A program made the translations under genes and the position numbers. This document shows, one piece after another, positions 7,944 to 13,815 of a stretch of 13,815 nt of DNA. Source of the DNA: CAYSLA01 sp964431685 (GTDB taxonomy: Bacteria > Armatimonadota > UBA5829); contig CAYSLA010000086.1 in assembly GCA_964431685.1 (NCBI GenBank), positions 1 through 13,815 of the forward strand. Reading direction: 5' to 3'. Positions within the stretch are counted from its first letter, which is position 1; each line of letters begins with the position of its first letter. The notes below the pieces were generated by a model. That model did no database searches. It saw only the letters and a program-made list of their open reading frames with translations, and had not been told where the DNA came from.

Positions 7944-10165
7944 GCAACTACTGCCATCGATTGCTTGATATGGATGGAAACGCTCTGGTTCCCGAGGGCT
8001 TCAGAGTCGTCAGCAACGAGGTAGATTTCGTCTCGAGTGTGCTCAACTCCGATCCAATAGTAGTTCGAGGAAAGCTTCTCTGCCGATGGGCAAGCAGACT
8101 GTGGCGCGGGCGCGGTCTAGACTATGACACATTGGTTTCTCCAACGGAGTATCTGCGCAAGCGTTGGACGGCTATAGATGAACAAATGGCGTGTGATCTG
8201 GCCGCAGAGCTCGGATCAGACTTCGATCCTGCAACAGATCCTCCGACGGGAAGTCTTCTGGCGGCGATCTACCCGAACACTAACGATGTCTGGCTTCAGC
8301 AGCCGTCTCGTGCGCATCTGGCAAGGTGGCTGCTCTGGCTTGATTCTAATGAGATCAAGTCGTACACAGCTCCCATCATTGAAGACTTGTGTTCTTCGTG
8401 GCAGCGTTGGTGCGAGGAGAGAGAAGAGCTGCTGTTAGCGGCGGAGTACTCGGTGACAGACACAGCGAAAGCCCGCGAGGTTCTCAGAGACTGGTTCGGT
8501 CTAGATGGTGACTCAGCAACTGCTCAGCGTCTTGGGGTATTCCCATCGCCAGTCCCGGCCAAGTGGATCGAGGCAGCGAGCAACGAATGGGCGATGAGAA
8601 CGATAGAACGGAGAGGCAGATTGATTGCTGATCTGCAACTGGACTTGCTGCCCAGAGAACTGGCAATGCTTGCGGCGGAAGAAACCAGGAAGTATCTTGT
8701 TCACAATCCCGATGCGTTGAACCGGGACGTGATCAAGATCCTCTTGCCATACTTGCAGACCTCAGCAATGGAGGAGCTCACCAGGCTGATGCCGCCGCCG
8801 ATCCCACGAGATGTACCGATAGTCGCCAGCGATGTGTTGGCGTGGTACTTGGACGAGTACTTGCCTTACAGACAATGGGGAGCGATCACTGATGAAGAAC
8901 ACGTGCGCTCCCAGATTGCGGAACTCAACGGCCAGTTCAACGCATGGTTTCTGCAATGGTATGCCAACATGCTCGCAACTGGGAGCCATGAGTGCCACTT
9001 CGTGGCGTCGCGTTCGCGCCAGATCCGGACTCGTGCAGAAAAGGACAGCATCATGTTCTGGGTGCTGCTTGACGGACTCGCCTGGTCAGATGCAGAAACC
9101 ATATTGAGACTTCTGCAGGAGAGGATTCCGTACTTGTCTGTCCAGTCGGAACCCCTTTTCACGTTCGTGCCGACCGTCACACAGTTTGCGAAGCCAGCTG
9201 TGATTTCTGGCACTGCTCCTGTGGAGGTAGATGGACTCTCTCCACAGGAAGTGTTTTCGCAGACATTTCCGGATGGTAGATGGCTACCCGAGAACCAACA
9301 CCCGCAGCAGGCTCTCTCTCTGGCCAAGGCCGGAGATCTTTTCTGTTGGAGCGTATCAGAGCCCGACAAGACCTATCATCAGAAGGCTGACAGACCCACT
9401 ACGCAGAGCAAGATTGCCGCTGTCTTGGCCACAATCTCCAACAGGATTGCCGATGCTGTGGCAGCGGTTCCGCCTGAGTTCGCTTTGAAAGTGCTTCTGA
9501 CTACTGACCACGGGCGTTTGCTCCAGAATGTCGGCAGACGGCGAGAGGTTCCTGATGGTATGCAGGCTCAGTGTCGTGCGGCTTGGGGTGATTCTCACAA
9601 GAACTTTCCGGCGTCTGGTGTCGTTGAGGAAGACGGAATGCTATTCCTGCACGCCGGTCGGTTTGGACTGGCCGATGACTGCGTGGTCCTAGTAGGTGAC
9701 GAAGCCTTCTTGATGGCGGACGGTAAGGCAGGTACCGAGGCGTTCTCACACGGCGGATTGTGCCCGGAGGAATTGGTGGTTCCGTGGGTAGAGATTGTGC
9801 GCGATTCAAGGCGTCCCGAGGTCCGGTGTTTGCTGACTGGAAGGTCGCGTGCGGGCGAGAACGGCGCACTAATCCTGTCAGCGTTCAACGCTAGTGAAAC
9901 CACGCTAGGAGTGAGGGGCCTGAATCTCAGACTTGGCGACAAACAGGACACGCTTTTGCAGATCTCGGGTGAGATAGTTCCTAAAGGAGAAACCTCATTT
10001 AACATTGACATTGAGCGCTGGCCATCCAAAGCCGATTGTGAAACCGTCAAGGCCAAGGTGGAGGTAGTGTTGCCCAGCGGCGTCTGCTATGAGATCGAAG
10101 CCGACGCGAGAATTGAGAGCGAGGAACTGTATTCGCGACAGCCTCTGCTTGACGATGAGTTCTAG
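7940..10165 (+). CDS. pglZ: PglZ: alkaline-phosphatase-superfamily core protein of BREX
   Basis: 741 residues, the hallmark protein of BREX/Pgl defence systems. The alkaline-phosphatase-type core is recognisable: VLLDGLAW with the metal-site Asp D378; PTVTQFAKPAVISGTAP (residues 411-427) with candidate nucleophile threonines T412/T414; LTTDHGRLL with D523 and H524; and SHGGLCPEELVVPW with H604. All expected metal-binding positions are present, so it looks intact. The N-terminal about 350 residues are helical and tryptophan-rich. The last about 105 residues look like a beta-sandwich ending in an acidic tail. The substrate of PglZ is not firmly established in general. GTG 7940 overlaps the brxC stop (GTGA), and GGGAG at 7925-7929 lies 10 bases upstream, so translation is probably coupled to brxC. 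Confidence 0.9.
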   Translation: MSNYCHRLLDMDGNALVPEGFRVVSNEVDFVSSVLNSDPIVVRGKLLCRWASRLWRGRGLDYDTLVSPTEYLRKRWTAIDEQMACDLAAELGSDFDPATDPPTGSLLAAIYPNTNDVWLQQPSRAHLARWLLWLDSNEIKSYTAPIIEDLCSSWQRWCEEREELLLAAEYSVTDTAKAREVLRDWFGLDGDSATAQRLGVFPSPVPAKWIEAASNEWAMRTIERRGRLIADLQLDLLPRELAMLAAEETRKYLVHNPDALNRDVIKILLPYLQTSAMEELTRLMPPPIPRDVPIVASDVLAWYLDEYLPYRQWGAITDEEHVRSQIAELNGQFNAWFLQWYANMLATGSHECHFVASRSRQIRTRAEKDSIMFWVLLDGLAWSDAETILRLLQERIPYLSVQSEPLFTFVPTVTQFAKPAVISGTAPVEVDGLSPQEVFSQTFPDGRWLPENQHPQQALSLAKAGDLFCWSVSEPDKTYHQKADRPTTQSKIAAVLATISNRIADAVAAVPPEFALKVLLTTDHGRLLQNVGRRREVPDGMQAQCRAAWGDSHKNFPASGVVEEDGMLFLHAGRFGLADDCVVLVGDEAFLMADGKAGTEAFSHGGLCPEELVVPWVEIVRDSRRPEVRCLLTGRSRAGENGALILSAFNASETTLGVRGLNLRLGDKQDTLLQISGEIVPKGETSFNIDIERWPSKADCETVKAKVEVVLPSGVCYEIEADARIESEELYSRQPLLDDEF

Positions 10166-10169
10166 ATTT

Positions 10170-10174
10170 GGGAG
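10170..10174 (+). promoter_or_regulatory. Ribosome binding site deciding the brxL start
   Basis: GGGAG directly abuts ATG 10175, too close to serve it, but lies 9 bases before the in-frame GTG 10184. This favours GTG 10184 as the start. The difference is only three residues. Confidence 0.5.
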
Positions 10175-10183
10175 ATGAGTAGA

Positions 10184-11614
10184 GTGACAGATGCAGTCGA
10201 GGAACTGAAACAGAAGACTATGCGAGTCTTCGGTAATGCGTCGATTGACAAACGCCGCTTGCCTGCAAGCCAGCTTCAGAAGAGAAGCGTGCCCGGATAC
10301 GTTGGGGAGTGGGTGCTGGAATCAGTAGTACCGGGAACGGGCGAGATGTCCGCGGATGAGATTGAGAAGGTTCAGGATTGGGCGGAGAAGGCAATCCCGG
10401 GACCTAGTGATCAGAACCTGATAAAGGCGCGCCTACTCCGCGGCGAAACGGTCAAGCTGCTCACGCCCGTCCAGGTAGAGATATGTCTGAAACGCAACAA
10501 GCAAGATAGGGTGGCCAGACTGAGTCTTGTGGGCGTGGATGATGCCAACGTGACCGATGAGCTCCTTGAGCGACACCCGGGGCTCCTAAAACAAGGGCTG
10601 TGGGGAGTCACCGAACTTGTGAACACGGATCAGGGGGTGGCGATAGCATCATTCCGTCCCATGCAGGCGTCTGTGGATCTGAGAATGTTCAAGGAGGCCC
10701 GCCGCGAGTTTTCGACAACGGAGTGGCGTTCGCTACTCATTCTCTCTATGGGCTACTCGCCGGATGCGTTCACGACAGAAGAGCAGAATCTGCTGATATG
10801 CAGGTTACTGCCGCTTGTTCAGAAGAGTATGCACTTGATGGAACTAGCGCCCAAAGGGACAGGAAAGAGCTACGTTTTTGAAAACATCAGCCCTATGGTT
10901 CGCCTCATCAGCGGGGGGAACGTGTCACCGGCCGTGCTCTTTGTAAACAACGCCACTGGACAGCCTGGATTACTCGCGCGGTTCTGCGTGGTGGTACTTG
11001 ATGAGATTCAGACCCTCAAGTTCGAGAAGCCCGAGGAGATTGTGGGAGGTCTGAAAGGTTTTCTTGCGAACCAGCGCCTTACTCGTGGAGGTCTGCACGA
11101 GTCGTCTAGTGACTGTGGGCTCGTGATGCTCGCAAACATCGCTTTGGACGAGAACCAGTTGCCGCTGTGCGACCCGTTGATTCGAGAACTCCCACCGTTT
11201 CTTCAGGAGACCGCATTCCTGGATCGCATCAAGGGCATTATTCCCGGATGGGAGATAGGCAAGCTGAATGTTGCGAGTTTTGCCCAGTCGGTTGGACTCA
11301 AGTCGGATTTCTTTGGAGACACACTCATTGAACTGCGGTACGACTTGATGGGTGACGACATAGCAAGCAGAAGGTTCAGGCTCATCGGTGATCGCCCCTA
11401 CAAACGAAACGAAGAAGCTGTCAAAGCCATAGCAAGCGGCCTAATCAAGCTATTGTTCCCGCACGGCGAGGTGAGTGATGCCGATCTATGCCGTTACTGC
11501 ATACTCCCTGCGGTCAAGCTTCGGCAGGCAGTATGGGACCAGCTATATCGACTCGACTCCGAATACCGCCAGTTTGAGCGCGAGATACGATGGGAACTCC
11601 GGTCAGACAACTGA
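10184..11614 (+). CDS. brxL: BrxL: AAA+ ATPase of BREX, short form without Lon-like protease domain
   Basis: 476 residues from GTG 10184, or 479 from ATG 10175 (residue numbers below use the ATG). The N-terminal about 200 residues form the BrxL-specific region. Then comes an AAA+ core: Walker A GTGKS at 228-232, preceded by ELAPK; Walker B VVVLDEIQTL with D276 and E277; a sensor-like LVMLANIALDEN; and the arginine-finger region LDRIKGIIPGWE, a recognisable BrxL signature. The chain ends after a helical lid. As I recall, the BrxL of type 1 BREX is about 680 residues and carries a C-terminal Lon-protease-like domain. No such domain or Ser-Lys dyad context is visible here. BrxL forms DNA-binding ring assemblies in characterised systems and acts in phage exclusion; that role is taken from the family. 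It closes the operon, 18 bases (or 9 from the ATG) after pglZ. Confidence 0.88.
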   Translation: MTDAVEELKQKTMRVFGNASIDKRRLPASQLQKRSVPGYVGEWVLESVVPGTGEMSADEIEKVQDWAEKAIPGPSDQNLIKARLLRGETVKLLTPVQVEICLKRNKQDRVARLSLVGVDDANVTDELLERHPGLLKQGLWGVTELVNTDQGVAIASFRPMQASVDLRMFKEARREFSTTEWRSLLILSMGYSPDAFTTEEQNLLICRLLPLVQKSMHLMELAPKGTGKSYVFENISPMVRLISGGNVSPAVLFVNNATGQPGLLARFCVVVLDEIQTLKFEKPEEIVGGLKGFLANQRLTRGGLHESSSDCGLVMLANIALDENQLPLCDPLIRELPPFLQETAFLDRIKGIIPGWEIGKLNVASFAQSVGLKSDFFGDTLIELRYDLMGDDIASRRFRLIGDRPYKRNEEAVKAIASGLIKLLFPHGEVSDADLCRYCILPAVKLRQAVWDQLYRLDSEYRQFEREIRWELRSDN

Positions 11615-11663
11615 GGCCCACACGTCTGAGTAGCAGGCGCCGACTTGGCCAATGCGGTCAACT

Positions 11664-11694
11664 GGGACGCGCATACACGGGCTCGAAACGTCCC
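11664..11694 (+). other. Weak inverted repeat after brxL
   Basis: GGGACG (11664-11669) pairs with CGTCCC (11689-11694) across a 19-base loop. There is no run of T after it, so it is not a convincing intrinsic terminator. A second weak pair, TCAGAC (11603-11608) with GTCTGA (11624-11629), spans the brxL stop codon. Either might slow or protect transcript ends; neither is strong evidence for termination. Confidence 0.25.
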
Positions 11695-11718
11695 CTGTAC
11701 TATGGGCTCTGTGACGGA

Positions 11719-11728
11719 CATCCAGAAT
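11719..11728 (+). repeat. Operator-like motif copy 1, upstream of the -35 box
   Basis: CATCCAGAAT, 13 bases before the -35 box. The same 10 bases recur exactly at 11801-11810. Together with the inverted copy inside the promoter spacer this suggests binding sites for a regulator of the downstream unit. Confidence 0.4.
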
Positions 11729-11740
11729 ACTAACCAGGTA

Positions 11741-11769
11741 TTGACAATCAGGCATTCTGAGGGTATACT
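11741..11769 (+). promoter_or_regulatory. Sigma-70 type promoter of the GrpE-like/C39-like unit
   Basis: The -35 box TTGACA (11741-11746) is a perfect match. The spacer is 17 bases, and the -10 box TATACT (11764-11769) matches 5 of 6 positions. Transcription would begin near 11776, giving a 5' leader of about 57 bases before GTG 11833. It is the only intergenic promoter this good in the window. It starts a new transcription unit after the BREX operon. Confidence 0.8.
11752..11759 (-). repeat. Operator-like motif copy 2, inverted, inside the promoter spacer
   Basis: GCATTCTG between the -35 and -10 boxes is the exact reverse complement of CAGAATGC at 11805-11812. A protein bound here would block RNA polymerase. 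Confidence 0.4.
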
Positions 11770-11800
11770 TCCATATGTGTGGTGTGGCTGACGCTTGGTG

Positions 11801-11812
11801 CATCCAGAATGC
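11801..11812 (+). repeat. Operator-like motif copy 3, in the 5' leader
   Basis: CATCCAGAATGC shares 10 bases with copy 1 in direct orientation and 8 bases with copy 2 in inverted orientation. Its core centre is 53 bases from the centre of copy 2, about five helical turns, which would suit a looped repressor complex. Confidence 0.4.
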
Positions 11813-11818
11813 GTTTGT

Positions 11819-11826
11819 GAGGTGAT
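11819..11826 (+). promoter_or_regulatory. Ribosome binding site of the GrpE-like gene
   Basis: GAGGTGAT, fully complementary to the 16S rRNA 3' end, stands 6 bases before GTG 11833. It sets that GTG as the start rather than the internal ATG at 11872. Confidence 0.8.
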
Positions 11827-11832
11827 GTTACC

Positions 11833-12417
11833 GTGTGGAAATATGTCGTAGACCCGACGTACACAGTCATAATGAGGGAAGAGACTCCCTTTGAGATTGC
11901 TCTACTTGCGCTCGTGGTTATACTTCTACTCGTCATTCTCCGCTTGCTCAGAGCTATGAAGAGCACAACAACGCAAACTGTTCCGGCAGATAACCCTGCT
12001 CCCCCTCCAGAGCCTCCTCAGGTGCATACAGAGACCGTCTCCAAACCCGAAGAAACTGTGGAGAACTCTCCACAGCCAGTCTCCGTGCTCTCGGTGCCAG
12101 AGGACCCGTTGATGAACAAGGCTTGGCTGGGCCTGGCTGAGGAGTGTGTGTCGCTCTATGACGAGATGTTCTGCCTGTCAAGTGAGGTATCTCCGGAATC
12201 GAAGGAAATGCTGCTTCACCTTATGATCCGCATTCAGCAGACGCTTGAACGTTCTGATGTGGAAGTGACGGAAGATGTTCGCAGCTTCGACCGACTGCGA
12301 CACAAGGATGTAGGCAAGAGTATGCCAGCAGATGGAACGCCAGTAGTAGCTACGCTGAGTCCAGGATACTCAGTAGGACGGAAAGTCCTGCGCAAGGCAA
12401 TTGTAAAGACCAACTAG
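11833..12417 (+). CDS. Membrane-anchored protein with C-terminal GrpE-like domain
   Basis: 194 residues from GTG 11833. Residues 20-39 form a single hydrophobic membrane segment (FEIALLALVVILLLVILRLL) followed by basic residues, so most of the chain probably faces the cytoplasm. Residues about 45-90 are a proline- and acid-rich linker. The C-terminal part resembles the head of GrpE, the nucleotide exchange factor of DnaK: FD at 152-153, H157, a GTPVVATLSPGY segment ending at 179, and VLRKAIV at 185-191. GrpE's usual long N-terminal helix is shortened and replaced by the membrane anchor. If functional, it would release ADP from an Hsp70-type ATPase at the membrane. That partner is not in the window. 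The match is by motif only and the family is strongly diverged. It is the first gene after the 11741 promoter. Confidence 0.7.
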   Translation: MWKYVVDPTYTVIMREETPFEIALLALVVILLLVILRLLRAMKSTTTQTVPADNPAPPPEPPQVHTETVSKPEETVENSPQPVSVLSVPEDPLMNKAWLGLAEECVSLYDEMFCLSSEVSPESKEMLLHLMIRIQQTLERSDVEVTEDVRSFDRLRHKDVGKSMPADGTPVVATLSPGYSVGRKVLRKAIVKTN

Positions 12418-12429
12418 ATGAAGATTATT

Positions 12430-12435
12430 GGAGGA
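12430..12435 (+). promoter_or_regulatory. Ribosome binding site of the C39-like peptidase gene
   Basis: GGAGGA lies 8 bases before ATG 12444 and defines that start. An ATG at 12418 upstream opens only a 20-codon frame that ends at 12480 and lacks a ribosome site. Confidence 0.8.
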
Positions 12436-12443
12436 AGACCGCT

Positions 12444-13815
12444 ATGGAGGATGGATACCGATCAGCTTTTGACGACTTAGCCTCTGCAGGCGCAACCCCT
12501 GATCCGTTGGGTATGGCACATGAAGGTCCCGTAATCGGCACTCCAGCGACAGACACGTTCTTCTGGGATGGACAACAACAACTCGATGACGGCTGCGCGA
12601 TAAAGTGCCAAGAGTTCATCCTGGAGCAATTCACGGGTCAGGAGATTGATGAACTGGCTCTGGCCAACTATGCACAGGCGCAGGGATGGTACACTCCAGG
12701 CCAAGGCACTCCTTTTGAGGCTCTAGGCAACATACTGGAAGCCAATGGCATTGCGGTTAACCGCTATGTAAACGCCACTCTTTATGACCTGGCCAACGAA
12801 CTGGCGCAGGGTCACAAGGTGATAATTGGCGTGGATAGCGCAGAGCTCTGGTTTCAAACTGATGGAAATGGCGCTGACCACGCGTTGGTGGTCTCCGGCA
12901 TAGACACCACAACGGATCCTCCTGGGGTAGTAGTCCATGACCCGGGCACAGGGTCTGTTGCGCGATACCCGATGGAGCAGCTTCTGGCCGCCTGGGATGA
13001 CTCCAATCACTTCATGGTATCAACAGTGGAACCCGCGCCGCCGTCATTGCCTGAGATGGTCAACTTCCCCTACGATCAGGGACATATTCCACAGGTGTTC
13101 AATATTCCCTATGACGAGTTTACTCAGTATGCTGTCCGGGAGGAAGACTTTCTTGACATACTCAGGCATCTGTTCCAGCATCTGTTCGGCATAGACCACA
13201 CCCATCCATACGATCATCTCGTCCAGCCACAAGTGATATTCATTCCGGGACTGTTTGACATACCTGTACAACCGGGCCCAGGAGTGCCGCCCGGATGGGC
13301 CAATCCACCTGAGTCTCCGCCATCGCCGGTGAACACTGACAGCCAGGATAGTCCCGAACCAACGAGCCAGCACGTGGAGACGGTTGTAGAGGCTCCGCCG
13401 GTCGTTGCAGATCCCCATGTTGACGTGACCGTGAACGTCGACGTGAATGTGCCAACGCCTTCCACGGATGAGGCCTTTTATGATGATCGGACCGTCACCG
13501 AGACTGTTTACGACTCTCTGCTTGACGATGACGGATCATTCACCACAGATGGCGAAGAACCGCCTGAAGAATACCAGGATATCCCTTTTGCTGACACGTC
13601 GACTAATGTTCCTGGTGCTCCCGACGGATACGAGTCTCCTCTTGATACAGATTCGTTCTACGGCCCGGAAGCATCAGTGACCGATCAATATACCGATGCT
13701 GATCTCGGCTACTCCGAGGTTCCGGAGGCAGGTTCCGAAGTCTCCGTTGATCCGATGGACCCGTATCCAGACATGTCCGTTGGTGACGTGACTCTAGATG
13801 CCCCCGGTCCAGCAG
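12444..13815 (+). CDS. C39-like cysteine peptidase domain with long acidic tail (partial, runs off window end)
   Basis: Open from ATG 12444 to the last base without a stop, at least 457 residues. Residues about 40-185 match the papain-like C39-type peptidase fold: QQQLDDGCAIKCQEFIL with candidate nucleophile C51 (C55 less likely), GADHALVVSGID with H146, and VVVHDPGTG with D166, followed by YPMEQLLAAWDDSNHFMV. The triad appears intact, although the usual DCGP/xCxP context is altered to DDGCAIKC. No signal peptide is present, so the domain probably acts in the cytoplasm. Residues about 190-300 are proline-rich with a His/Asp patch (IDHTHPYDH). From about residue 300 the chain is very acidic and low in complexity (many D, E, Y, P, S, T), resembling a disordered linker. 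The gap to the GrpE-like gene is 26 bases, so both share the 11741 promoter. Target unknown; a further domain may follow downstream. Confidence 0.75.
   Translation, partial: MEDGYRSAFDDLASAGATPDPLGMAHEGPVIGTPATDTFFWDGQQQLDDGCAIKCQEFILEQFTGQEIDELALANYAQAQGWYTPGQGTPFEALGNILEANGIAVNRYVNATLYDLANELAQGHKVIIGVDSAELWFQTDGNGADHALVVSGIDTTTDPPGVVVHDPGTGSVARYPMEQLLAAWDDSNHFMVSTVEPAPPSLPEMVNFPYDQGHIPQVFNIPYDEFTQYAVREEDFLDILRHLFQHLFGIDHTHPYDHLVQPQVIFIPGLFDIPVQPGPGVPPGWANPPESPPSPVNTDSQDSPEPTSQHVETVVEAPPVVADPHVDVTVNVDVNVPTPSTDEAFYDDRTVTETVYDSLLDDDGSFTTDGEEPPEEYQDIPFADTSTNVPGAPDGYESPLDTDSFYGPEASVTDQYTDADLGYSEVPEAGSEVSVDPMDPYPDMSVGDVTLDAPGPA

Noticed and set aside
9595..10056. 153-codon - strand frame opposite pglZ
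   Set aside because: Lies over the PglZ catalytic histidine region and C-terminal domain. Its Ser/Pro/Arg-rich translation is typical of antisense shadows.
11603..11694. Intrinsic terminator after brxL
   Set aside because: Only 6-pair stems with long loops and no T tract. The operon may end by another mechanism.
11660..11700. tRNA-like T-arm (GGGCTCGAAACGTCCC)
   Set aside because: The stem and TTCGA-type loop are imperfect, and no acceptor, D or anticodon arms can be built around it.
12418..12480. Short frame starting at ATG 12418 right after the GrpE-like stop
   Set aside because: Twenty codons, no ribosome site, and it contains the Shine-Dalgarno of the real gene at 12444.
13044..13418. 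124-codon - strand frame near the window end
   Set aside because: Opposite the C39-like gene, whose + strand frame is open with a strong ribosome site and a recognisable peptidase core.
1..13815. CRISPR array, insertion sequence or attachment site
   Set aside because: No short regularly spaced DNA repeats, transposase gene or terminal inverted repeats were seen. The only long periodic signal is the protein-level repeat in the brxC-like gene.

Overview
The window is bacterial: Shine-Dalgarno sites with AGGAGG or GGGAG cores, GTG as well as ATG starts, tightly overlapping genes and one near-consensus sigma-70 promoter. Base composition looks moderately GC-rich by eye. The lineage cannot be fixed from sequence alone. 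All credible genes lie on the + strand.

Region 1 (1-11614) is one compact, co-directional antiphage defence operon of the BREX type 4 kind. In order it encodes: the C-terminus of an unrecognised protein (1-288); a PAPS-reductase/DndC-like PP-loop enzyme, BrxP (281-1102); a DUF4007 protein (about 1090-1935); a small P-loop-like protein with no visible Walker A motif, possibly related to BrxF (1928-2395); a giant BrxC/PglY-type ATPase of 1845 residues (2406-7943); the alkaline-phosphatase-fold protein PglZ (7940-10165); and a short BrxL AAA+ protein (about 10184-11614). Junctions are overlaps of 4 to 13 bases or gaps of 10 to 18 bases, so the set is almost certainly co-transcribed and partly translationally coupled. 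No methyltransferase (PglX/BrxX) is present. The BrxP enzyme takes its place, which points to sulfur chemistry on DNA (phosphorothioation or similar) as the self-marking reaction. No cysteine desulfurase is visible, so sulfur must be supplied from elsewhere.

The most unusual parts of region 1 are the C-terminal half of the BrxC-like protein, where three about 224-residue repeats stand in tandem followed by the start of a fourth, and the small protein at 1928-2395, which keeps a P-loop-NTPase-like strand pattern but lacks the nucleotide-binding loop. The BrxL here also stops after its AAA+ module and shows no Lon-like protease domain.

Region 2 (11615-11832) is a 218-base intergenic stretch. 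It holds a clear promoter (TTGACA, 17-base spacer, TATACT) surrounded by three copies of a CAGAAT-type motif, one of them inverted inside the promoter spacer, which look like operator sites.

Region 3 (11833-13815) is a second transcription unit. Its first gene encodes a membrane-anchored protein with a GrpE-like C-terminal domain. The second encodes a C39-like papain-fold cysteine peptidase domain followed by a proline-rich, then very acidic tail, and runs off the window end. A GrpE-like exchange factor implies an Hsp70/DnaK-like partner, probably further downstream. Whether this unit belongs functionally to the BREX locus or is simply its neighbour cannot be decided here.
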